A stretch of DNA of 50,426 nt from Legionella shakespearei DSM 23087 (GTDB taxonomy: Bacteria > Pseudomonadota > Gammaproteobacteria > Legionellales > Legionellaceae): positions 1 to 50,426 of the forward strand of contig NZ_KB892397.1 in NCBI RefSeq assembly GCF_000373765.1. The letters run 5' to 3'. Under the pieces are notes generated by a model. The model was not told the DNA's origin and searched no databases. It saw only the letters and a program-made list of their open reading frames with translations. A program made the translations under genes and the position numbers. This document shows, in pieces, positions 40,393-47,875 of the stretch; within the stretch, counting starts at the first letter, position 1; every line of letters starts with the position of its first letter.

Positions 40393-41841
40393 TTAACCTA
40401 CTGCCCCTTCTAAACTAATACCTAACAATTTAGTGGCTTCCACCGCAAATTCCATGGGTAATTCTTTTAATACCTGCTTACAAAAACCATTCACTATCAT
40501 GGATACCGCATCTTCAGTATCTATACCGCGTTGCTGGCAATAGAATAATTGTTCTTCACTGATTTTTGATGTGGTTGCCTCATGCTCTACCTGCGCCGTT
40601 GGGTTTTTAACCTCTATATAAGGAAAAGTATGCGCTGAACATTCGCTGCCCATTAACATAGAGTCACATTGGGTGTAATTACGCGCATTAGTAGCAGTTG
40701 GCGCAATACGCACCAGGCCACGATAAGCGTTATGGGCACGGCCAGCACTAATCCCTTTGGAGATAATGGTGGAACGTGTGTTTTTACCCAAATGAATCAT
40801 CTTGGTGCCAGTATCTGCCTGTTGGCGGTTATTGGTTAAAGCAACAGAATAAAATTCACCTACAGAATCATCACCTTGCAACACCACACTGGGGTATTTC
40901 CAGGTAATTGCCGATCCTGTTTCTATTTGCGTCCAGGATATTTTTGAGGCTTTGCCGCGGCAAGCACCACGTTTGGTCACAAAATTATAAATACCGCCTT
41001 TACCGTCTTTATCGCCCGGATACCAGTTTTGTACTGTGGAGTACTTGATTTGTGCACCATCCAGAGCAACCAGCTCAACCACTGCCGCATGCAACTGGTT
41101 TTCATCACGCATTGGCGCGGTACAACCCTCAAGATAAGACACATAGCTGTCTGCATCGGCAACAATAAGCGTACGCTCAAATTGTCCGGTTGAGGCCGCA
41201 TTAATACGGAAATAGGTAGATAATTCCATAGGGCAACGCACGCCCTTGGGAATATAAACAAAAGATCCGTCACTGAATACCGCTGAATTTAAAGCAGCAT
41301 AGAAATTATCCCGGTACGGTACAACAGAACCTAAATATTGCATTAACAATTCAGGATATTTATGTACGGCTTCGGAAAAAGGACAGAAGATGACCCCTTT
41401 TTCAGCAAGTTTGGCTTTAAAGGTAGTCGCTACGGAAACACTATCAAACACTGCATCAACAGCTACACCTGCCAGCATTTCCTGCTCCCTTAAAGGGATG
41501 CCCAGCTTTTCATAGGTTCTTAATAATTCAGGATCGACTTCATCCAGGCTTTTTGGTGCATCTTTTTTGCTTTTGGGCGCGGAATAGTAAGAAATGGCCT
41601 GATAATCCACCAGCGGATAATGAACGCTCGACCATTCGGGATGCGGCATGGTAAGCCAGTGCCTGAATGCTTTTAAACGCCATTCGAGTAAAAACTCAGG
41701 TTCCCCTTTAATTGCTGACAGGCGACGGATAACGTCCTCGTCCAGGCCAGGTGGAAAGGTTTCTACTTCGATATCGGTTACAAACCCGTGTTGATATTCT
41801 CTATCGAGCAGAGAATTAATTTGCTCACTGCTTTTAGCCAC
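40393..41841 (-). CDS. sufB: SufB, Fe-S cluster scaffold subunit
   Basis: This protein of about 482 residues is the main cluster-assembly subunit of SufBCD. Typical stretches are [59 protein letters not shown] and [20 protein letters not shown], with conserved Cys residues. I chose the GTG at 41841 because GGAG lies 6 nt upstream; a GTG four codons earlier (41853) lacks a site. Either start overlaps the end of the regulator gene, so the two are translationally coupled. It is followed by sufC after 1 bp. Confidence 0.94.
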   Translation of the reverse strand: MAKSSEQINSLLDREYQHGFVTDIEVETFPPGLDEDVIRRLSAIKGEPEFLLEWRLKAFRHWLTMPHPEWSSVHYPLVDYQAISYYSAPKSKKDAPKSLDEVDPELLRTYEKLGIPLREQEMLAGVAVDAVFDSVSVATTFKAKLAEKGVIFCPFSEAVHKYPELLMQYLGSVVPYRDNFYAALNSAVFSDGSFVYIPKGVRCPMELSTYFRINAASTGQFERTLIVADADSYVSYLEGCTAPMRDENQLHAAVVELVALDGAQIKYSTVQNWYPGDKDGKGGIYNFVTKRGACRGKASKISWTQIETGSAITWKYPSVVLQGDDSVGEFYSVALTNNRQQADTGTKMIHLGKNTRSTIISKGISAGRAHNAYRGLVRIAPTATNARNYTQCDSMLMGSECSAHTFPYIEVKNPTAQVEHEATTSKISEEQLFYCQQRGIDTEDAVSMIVNGFCKQVLKELPMEFAVEATKLLGISLEGAVG

Positions 41842-42295
41842 GATTAACTCCACTTGCTAATTGCCGAACTCGTTCCACATCCCTTGTCTGAAGAGTTGGT
41901 TTTGCCAATGCTTCCAGACTGACACTGTCAAGTGCTGTTTCTATAGCACGGCTAATTAATCTCCAATTGCCCTGAATGGTACATACTCCCTGCAAGGAAC
42001 AATCATTCGGTTGCAAACTGCATTCTGTAAATCCGCGATGTTCTTCCAATGCATAAATAATCTCAGACACTGAAATTTCAGTAGCTGCCCGTTGCAAGCG
42101 ATACCCCCCTGTCACTCCGCGTACAGAGGTTAAAAGACCTGCGCCGGTTAAACGCTTTAAAATTTTACTGACCGTGGGTACTGCCAAATGGGTATGTAAG
42201 GCGATATCTCGTGCATTACATAATTCATTCGGGTGCTTGGCAAGATACACCATCACAACTGTTCCATAATCAGCCAATTTGCTGATGCGCAGCAT
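41834..42295 (-). CDS. Rrf2/IscR-family suf operon regulator
   Basis: This protein of 153 residues has an N-terminal winged-helix ([34 protein letters not shown]). Three Cys at 92, 99 and 105 ([15 protein letters not shown]) match the Fe-S ligand pattern of Rrf2 regulators such as IscR. It is the first gene of the suf operon and would sense cluster status through its own cluster and repress the operon. The ATG at 42295 has GGGGGAT just upstream; a TTG four codons earlier is the alternative. Two copies of a probable operator lie upstream (42318-42336 and 42392-42414). Confidence 0.88.
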   Translation of the reverse strand: MLRISKLADYGTVVMVYLAKHPNELCNARDIALHTHLAVPTVSKILKRLTGAGLLTSVRGVTGGYRLQRAATEISVSEIIYALEEHRGFTECSLQPNDCSLQGVCTIQGNWRLISRAIETALDSVSLEALAKPTLQTRDVERVRQLASGVNRG

Positions 42296-42317
42296 AACAT
42301 CCCCCAACCAAATAATC

Positions 42318-42336
42318 TAGTACCAAATAAGTCTTA
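42318..42336 (-). promoter_or_regulatory. Candidate suf-regulator operator, proximal copy
   Basis: TAGTACCAAATAAGTCTTA matches the distal site at 15 of 19 positions (consensus TAGTACYAAATWAGTYYTA). It lies between the start of the regulator gene and the likely promoter. Its symmetry is weaker than that of the distal copy. Confidence 0.5.
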
Positions 42337-42391
42337 ATTTAAGATAAACCAATCAGGAACACGCATCCTGATTTATTCCCTATAGTATAAA

Positions 42392-42414
42392 TATAGTACT
42401 AAATTAGTTCTATA
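42392..42414 (-). promoter_or_regulatory. Candidate suf-regulator operator, distal copy, overlapping promoter
   Basis: TATAGTACTAA-A-TTAGTTCTATA is a palindrome with 11-bp arms and one mismatch. On the minus strand a TATACT -10-like hexamer follows within 10 bp (near 42382-42388), so binding here would cover the -35 region of the suf promoter. Rrf2-type regulators bind such 20-25 bp AT-rich palindromes. Confidence 0.6.
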
Positions 42415-42517
42415 TCTGGCAAAAGGCGAATAGTACCTTATTATGAGAAAAATATCCAATGCCACAACAAGTGTATCAGGGCAAACGCATACTTTGCTCA
42501 TCACAAATCCCAACTAT

Positions 42518-42625
42518 GTCGTCCCCGCGCAGGCGGGGATCCATCTGACAGACAAAGTGAGGTACCACTTTGAAAAATGGATTCCCGCCTACGCGGGAAT
42601 GACAGGAGCTAAGCGGGAATGACAG
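42518..42625. repeat. Palindromic repeat family G
   Basis: GTCGTCCCCGCGCAGGCGGG at the left and CCCGCCTACGCGGGAATGAC at the right form imperfect inverse arms around a spacer of about 45 bp. A partial duplication of the right edge (AAGCGGGAATGACAG) follows. It lies in the divergent region between the suf operon and the 951-residue gene. The rest of this gap (42626-42773) holds only AT-rich leader sequence. Confidence 0.75.
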
Positions 42626-42773
42626 CAGCTAGGCGATAAACATGTCTCAATATCTATTCAAAATGATATGATCTTGCCCTGGCAAATATTAATAAATATC
42701 CGTAGATCACCACGAATCTTTAATTGGTCAATTTGATTAAAATAATGACTTAATTATTTGATGGTGATGCATT

Positions 42774-45629
42774 ATGAAATATTATCAATATATTTTATCC
42801 GCTCTGCGGCAAGGCCTGAAAAATAGCCTGAGTTATTGGGATTTAAAGAGACTCCTTCTAGCTCGTCTCCTTTTACCCGATCATGACGGCTTCCTGGCCC
42901 CTCTGGATGAAAAACAGCAATTGATCAATAAACGGCATGACAATGCTCAGGCAAGGCATGCTTTTGATTCAAGATATGGCCTCATCGATGCCTCTTGTCC
43001 AAACGAAATGTTACAACAATTTCAATGGGTTTTTAATCAATTAGCAACCTCAGATCATTACACTGCACAGCCATTTAAGGGATCTGTAGTTGTATCTGAT
43101 AAAACGATAATGACGATCTGGACTCAATCAGGCACAGGGAAAATACAGACAGAATCATATCAAAATGATCATTGGCAAAACTATCAACTCCTTGATGAAA
43201 CCAGTGAATCCCCTCCGGCCATTATAAAATTTGCCAACAACACCATCATTTCATGGACAGGTACAGAAAATCATTGGCTTAATATCATGACTAATTTTGA
43301 TCCAAAGCATAAGAAAATATACACAGCATTCAAAACTCAAGGATCACCAATACTTGCCAGTAATCAATATTACCTGTTCGTTAGCTGGATAAATCCGCAA
43401 AATCACCAGATCAACATGATGCATTCAACAGATGGCTTTAACTGGAGTAAGCACTACATCGTTGAGAGCAATGCGCTTCTATCCTTACGCTTTGCTAGCC
43501 CCCTTCTATTCCAGGATATTGTACGTAATGATCCTGCATTTCTTCATTATAAAGATCCCAAAGGCCCTAATTTGGCTTATTTATGCATACTTTATGGCAA
43601 TTATACTTTGGCCAAATGGCTGATCGCTAACTATTCAATGGGGTTGACGAACACCGCTGAGCTTAATAACTCTCTCTTTGACTCCTTGTCAAAAATGCAT
43701 GCATTAAAGATTGCTGAAGACCTCCCGATGATTTTTGCAAAATTACATGAAGCAGGTTTTCAACTTGAGCATCATTTACCTGTATACGCGCAAGCACTTG
43801 CTTCTTGCAGCGACCCGGAAAAATCGCGATATGCGAAAACAAAGTTACTCAATTCATTGCGACAATACACTGCTATTCATAAATTACATTTACCAAACGA
43901 TAACGATTATGCCCAGCAGTGCTATGATTTAACTCAGCTCATCTCAGATTGCGGACGAAAGTGGGAATATGGCCCTCTTGATAAAACTCAATCAACGTTA
44001 AGGATTGAAGCTTTTTTACTGCAATGCACACGCATGAATCCGCAACGGATTAAATTAGAATATAAATCATTTTGTGGCTATTTTATCCATTGTGATGAAA
44101 TGAGTGAATTTAATGTAACATTCGCGTTAAAAAATGCAAATTTAAGTCATTTAGTTCTTTCTGATGAACTCATTGATAAATTAGGAAAAACTTTAAAAAA
44201 ACTGGGATTCGTTGAGCACGCTTCTTATAATCAGCTGGAACCTATCGTCAAATACTTGCCAAAGGCCTCTCAAATGGCCCTACAATCCTATTGCTTCACG
44301 AATATTTATTTCAATCAAAACCGCTTGTTCCGTGGGGAGCCCATGGATACTACATACAGCAGTGACACACCTGCCAACCTGTTAATTCTGTTTATTTTAG
44401 GTTGTTTGGTAAATGATGCGGCAAATAAGTTATTATATTTGCAATCGACTACTTCAGGCTATGTCCCCTGTAAACTCCCCGAAGTACTGGTTAGAGGAGA
44501 ATTGCTTGATGCGGCAACGATTAACAAACGTTTGAATAAACCCATATCAATGCCATCAATTACCAGTTTCAGTCTCTTTAAAGAGGGCGCCAAGCAGTTC
44601 AATAAATCCGGAAGCACTTGCACCAGAATCATGGAACGCAATATGCCTTATCCTATGATTCAACAATGGGAAGGAGAAGTCATTATACCGCATGGAGAAC
44701 AACTGGCTTATACCCAATGTGCTGACGGAAGTTTAATGGCTGAGATTGTACGCAGTCCTCAGTTAGTCAAAAAAGTGGATGAAGCGTCTTTAAGTGCTTT
44801 AGCCTATGCTTATGAGAACCATTTAAGCAAGCCTTATAAGGATACCCCGCATAGCATCACACTTAAAGGAACCACGATCCACCGCCCCAATCATGGTTTG
44901 GCGCATAGTTATCGGGTCATGACTTATGTTCCCCTGGTAATTAACTATTTTGCACAACACAGTAAGGAGGCGGGTTTTAAAGACTATTGTGCTCAGTTAA
45001 CCAACGAAGACATTGAGTATTTGAGAATTGCAGCCGTTTTTCGGGTGACAGGCAGGGAAAGTGAACTCTCTTTTAAAGACGATCTCAAACAGTATTTGTT
45101 GTATAAACAAACATCTGCTACCCATTTATCAGTTTATTTAAAAAAATCAGGTACTTCAGACAAAATGGTACAAAGGCTGGTGCATATTGTCACGCACCTG
45201 GGAGCACCTGATTATGAGTCAGGGATTGGCAGTCATCCTGCGCTGAATCAACATACCGACCAGCAAGAACGGTTATGCCGTACTTATTGCCATAGAATCT
45301 TAACAATTGCCCATAATCTGGATTTGGCGCGCTGTAAAGATCCTGCGTATTATAAAGATACACTATCTTATTGTTTGCAAGGCGTAACACATAATGTCAA
45401 TCAACAGGAAGCTTACAACTATCTATTAAAATACGCGATTGCTCTGATTAAAACTCATGATGATTCGCTCTGTACTGATATTGATACCAATGGAGTCCTG
45501 TCACGTTGCAGCAAATCCTATGGCAGTACTTTTGCCAATGCCAGTAGTTCTTTATTGAATCTGTTAGACATGGATGAGGATCTGCAAGTTCAGGAGGAAC
45601 AGCATGGCATCCGAATGAGCTGCTCTTAA
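42774..45629 (+). CDS. SidE-PDE-domain effector candidate with mART-like domain and N-terminal propeller-like repeats
   Basis: This protein of 951 residues has three recognisable zones. Residues about 100-232 hold three sialidase-like (BNR/propeller) repeats, such as TIISWTGTENHWLNIM and LFVSWINPQNHQINMMHSTD. Residues about 500-660 show an ADP-ribosyltransferase R-S-E pattern: LVRGELL (Arg574), SITSFSLFKEGAKQF (Ser598/600) and EGEVIIPHGE (E633-x-E635). Residues about 695-880 are a SidE-type phosphodiesterase domain: HRPNHGLAHSYR (703-714), FRVTGRESE (756-764) and TIAHNLDLARC (844-854). In SidE enzymes the PDE precedes the mART and the pair attaches ubiquitin to serines via phosphoribose; here the order is reversed. 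The tail DMDEDLQVQEEQHG is acidic, as in Dot/Icm substrates. The PDE call is strong, mART moderate, propeller weak. Confidence 0.72.
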   Translation: MKYYQYILSALRQGLKNSLSYWDLKRLLLARLLLPDHDGFLAPLDEKQQLINKRHDNAQARHAFDSRYGLIDASCPNEMLQQFQWVFNQLATSDHYTAQPFKGSVVVSDKTIMTIWTQSGTGKIQTESYQNDHWQNYQLLDETSESPPAIIKFANNTIISWTGTENHWLNIMTNFDPKHKKIYTAFKTQGSPILASNQYYLFVSWINPQNHQINMMHSTDGFNWSKHYIVESNALLSLRFASPLLFQDIVRNDPAFLHYKDPKGPNLAYLCILYGNYTLAKWLIANYSMGLTNTAELNNSLFDSLSKMHALKIAEDLPMIFAKLHEAGFQLEHHLPVYAQALASCSDPEKSRYAKTKLLNSLRQYTAIHKLHLPNDNDYAQQCYDLTQLISDCGRKWEYGPLDKTQSTLRIEAFLLQCTRMNPQRIKLEYKSFCGYFIHCDEMSEFNVTFALKNANLSHLVLSDELIDKLGKTLKKLGFVEHASYNQLEPIVKYLPKASQMALQSYCFTNIYFNQNRLFRGEPMDTTYSSDTPANLLILFILGCLVNDAANKLLYLQSTTSGYVPCKLPEVLVRGELLDAATINKRLNKPISMPSITSFSLFKEGAKQFNKSGSTCTRIMERNMPYPMIQQWEGEVIIPHGEQLAYTQCADGSLMAEIVRSPQLVKKVDEASLSALAYAYENHLSKPYKDTPHSITLKGTTIHRPNHGLAHSYRVMTYVPLVINYFAQHSKEAGFKDYCAQLTNEDIEYLRIAAVFRVTGRESELSFKDDLKQYLLYKQTSATHLSVYLKKSGTSDKMVQRLVHIVTHLGAPDYESGIGSHPALNQHTDQQERLCRTYCHRILTIAHNLDLARCKDPAYYKDTLSYCLQGVTHNVNQQEAYNYLLKYAIALIKTHDDSLCTDIDTNGVLSRCSKSYGSTFANASSSLLNLLDMDEDLQVQEEQHGIRMSCS

Positions 45630-45776
45630 CCAAGCCGCGACTGTAAAGGAAGTTTTGTTGCGGCACAGAGCATGATTTACGAAACCGTTCTATGTATGTC
45701 GTCCTGAATAACTCTTGCTAAATTGTTGTAAAGGCATAAAAATAAGATATTGGATTATTGATCTTCAGGAGACAGG

Positions 45777-47519
45777 ATGACTCATGACAAGGAACTCGGT
45801 GATTTGATGCAGGCTGTGGCCGAGAAAAGTTTGCAAATCATTAGCGACTTAAAAGAACAGCCTATGCAGCTTCCTGCACTTTTATCTCAATTTATTGATT
45901 TGACAGAAAATTTTCAGACTTTAATTGCCGTTATTTTAAAAAATCCTGAAAAAGTGTGGCAAATGCAGGTCAGTTATTGGGAGGATGCGATGAATCTGGC
46001 CCAATCCCAATTTAAACATTGGCTGGAAGGCAAGCCCATGCCTATTGAGGATAACCGGTTCAGTGGCGAAGACTGGCTTAATAATCCTTTTTTTAATCTT
46101 CTCAGCCAACATTATCTGTTAGCCAACCAGCATATGAATGCCTTATTGGAAAAAATGGAATATGAAGACAAAACTCTGGCAAAACGGATGCAGTTTTTTA
46201 CCAGACAATATCTGGATGCCCTGTCTCCTGCCAATTATGTCCATACCAATCCCCAGCTCATGGCAGAAACCCTGCAAAGCAGCGGTAAAAATTTACTGCA
46301 TGGCCTCCATAATCTGCTTTCCGATCTGGAAGTCAATTCAAACCGCTTGAATATTAAAATGACCGATACAGATGCATTCAAACTGGGCGTAAACATAGCA
46401 ACAACCCCAGGCAAGGTAGTCTTTCGTAATGACATGATGGAACTCATTCAATACACGCCACAAACGGCTAAAGTAAAATCCATCCCTCTGCTTATCGTGC
46501 CGCCATGGATTAACAAATATTATATTTTAGATCTAAGCCCTCATAATTCCCTAATCCAATGGCTGGTTAGCCAGGGCATTACGGTATTTATCATTTCCTG
46601 GGTTAACCCGGATGAACGCTTCGCGAAAAAGAATTTTTATGATTATTTAAATAAGGGGCCAAAGGCCGCTATTTCAGCCATCCAAAAACAATTAAAGGTA
46701 AAACAGGTTAATACTCTGGGATTCTGTATTGGCGGAACCCTTCTTGCAACCTTGCTCGCTTACAACAAAGCCCATAAAGATAATTCCATTCGTAGTGCTA
46801 CCTTTTTAGCAGCCATGATCGATTTCAGCGATCCAGGAGATATTTCTGTCTTTATCGATGAGCAACAGATTAAGAAACTGGAGGCAGAAATGGACTCCAA
46901 GGGGTATCTGGATGGTAAATTTATGGCTTCCAGCTTTAATTCATTACGCGCCAATGATCTGATTTGGTCCTTCTTTATTAAAAATTATTTACGTGGCAAG
47001 AACCCGGTACCTTTTGATATTTTGTATTGGAATTCCGATTCCACCAATATGCCAGCCACCATGCATTCCCAATATTTACGCTGGATGTATTTGCACAATG
47101 ACCTGGTAAAACCCGGCAAAATCAGCCTGAATAATACACCAATAGATGTCACCACAATTGACATTCCGACCTTTTTCCTCTCAACCCAGAAAGATCATAT
47201 CGCCCCCTGGAAGACAACTTACCTCGGTTTTCAATTGATGAAAGGGCCTAAACGTTTTGTTTTGGGTGGTTCAGGGCATATAGCAGGGATAATTAATTCC
47301 CCTAATGTAAAAAAATACGGTTATCGAACCAATGAGGACACTACAGCCAGCGCAGAGGATTGGCTGGAACAATCTGTGGAACATGCCGGTTCGTGGTGGG
47401 AAGAATGGTTGAAATGGCTTAAAACGCAATCAGGTACTACTATCACAGCTCCTGATTTAAACCAACTCCCCTTGCAGCCGATAATGGATGCACCGGGCAG
47501 TTATGTATTAAAAAAGTAG
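45777..47519 (+). CDS. phaC: Poly(3-hydroxyalkanoate) synthase, PhaC
   Basis: This 580-residue class I-type PHA synthase polymerises 3-hydroxyacyl-CoA into storage polyester at the granule surface. The lipase-like box is GFCIGGTLLA, with the catalytic Cys near residue 319. The catalytic Asp lies in STQKDHIAPW and the His in GGSGHIAGIINSP. The N-terminal region (FSGEDWLNNPFFNLLSQHYL) is the usual PhaC_N domain. No phaE or phaR partner gene adjoins, consistent with class I. AGGAGACAGG precedes the ATG. The matching granule protein is probably the PhaF-like phasin near 7 kb. Confidence 0.93.
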   Translation: MTHDKELGDLMQAVAEKSLQIISDLKEQPMQLPALLSQFIDLTENFQTLIAVILKNPEKVWQMQVSYWEDAMNLAQSQFKHWLEGKPMPIEDNRFSGEDWLNNPFFNLLSQHYLLANQHMNALLEKMEYEDKTLAKRMQFFTRQYLDALSPANYVHTNPQLMAETLQSSGKNLLHGLHNLLSDLEVNSNRLNIKMTDTDAFKLGVNIATTPGKVVFRNDMMELIQYTPQTAKVKSIPLLIVPPWINKYYILDLSPHNSLIQWLVSQGITVFIISWVNPDERFAKKNFYDYLNKGPKAAISAIQKQLKVKQVNTLGFCIGGTLLATLLAYNKAHKDNSIRSATFLAAMIDFSDPGDISVFIDEQQIKKLEAEMDSKGYLDGKFMASSFNSLRANDLIWSFFIKNYLRGKNPVPFDILYWNSDSTNMPATMHSQYLRWMYLHNDLVKPGKISLNNTPIDVTTIDIPTFFLSTQKDHIAPWKTTYLGFQLMKGPKRFVLGGSGHIAGIINSPNVKKYGYRTNEDTTASAEDWLEQSVEHAGSWWEEWLKWLKTQSGTTITAPDLNQLPLQPIMDAPGSYVLKK

Positions 47520-47529
47520 GGAATCTCAT

Positions 47530-47685
47530 GTAGCCCGGTTGCTTGCAACCGGGAACTGACGCTCCTTCACAACCGAAGTTCTAACGAAGTCTCCATTCGT
47601 AATAGGTCACCCCTACCAGAGAGCAAGAGACAAGATCCCACTGACCTATTTACCTCCATTCCCGGCTGCAAGCAGACCGGGCTAC
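47530..47685. repeat. Palindromic repeat family E, long-spacer copy
   Basis: GTAGCCCGGTTGCTTGCAAC at the left and GCTGCAAGCAGACCGGGCTA at the right form imperfect inverse arms. A spacer of about 100 bp separates them, versus 8 bp in the copy at 26324. The left arm also folds on itself (CCCGGTTGC...GCAACCGGG). It follows the phaC stop codon by 10 bp. Confidence 0.75.
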
Positions 47686-47700
47686 GGCTCCTGGGCCATT

Positions 47701-47821
47701 CCCCGATCTACGTCGTCCTGAGCGCGTCTTTTTGCGCGAAGGATCTCCAAATACTGGCACCATGCCGCTTTCGGGAGATCCTTCGCGCAAAAAGACGCGC
47801 TCAGGACGACGTAGATCGGGG
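47701..47821. repeat. REPIN-like palindrome, family A copy 7
   Basis: The core arms at 47711-47811 are as in other copies. Here the outer flanks CCCCGATCTA and TAGATCGGGG are also perfect inverses, lengthening each arm to about 48 bp. It lies in the convergent space between phaC and the Aas-like gene. Confidence 0.88.
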
Positions 47822-47851
47822 AGTAGTAAAGATGTTCAGAAGAGTCAGCTC

Positions 47852-47875
47852 GCAGCCCGTTTGCAGTCGGGCTAC
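47852..47875. repeat. Short palindrome related to families D and E
   Basis: GCAGCCCG-TTTGCAGT-CGGGCTAC forms an 8-bp-arm hairpin with one mismatch. It directly abuts the stop codon of the Aas-like gene, which reads TAG-TAG across the junction. Confidence 0.6.

Noticed and set aside
42518-42625. Possible CRISPR-like repeat at the family G element
   Set aside because: There are only two inverted arms and one partial edge duplication, with no regular direct repeats or spacers and no cas genes.
42720-42773. PmrA box upstream of the SidE-PDE-domain gene
   Set aside because: ATTAAAATA and CTTAATTAT half-sites are present but separated by 4 bp instead of 2, and the first half is poor.
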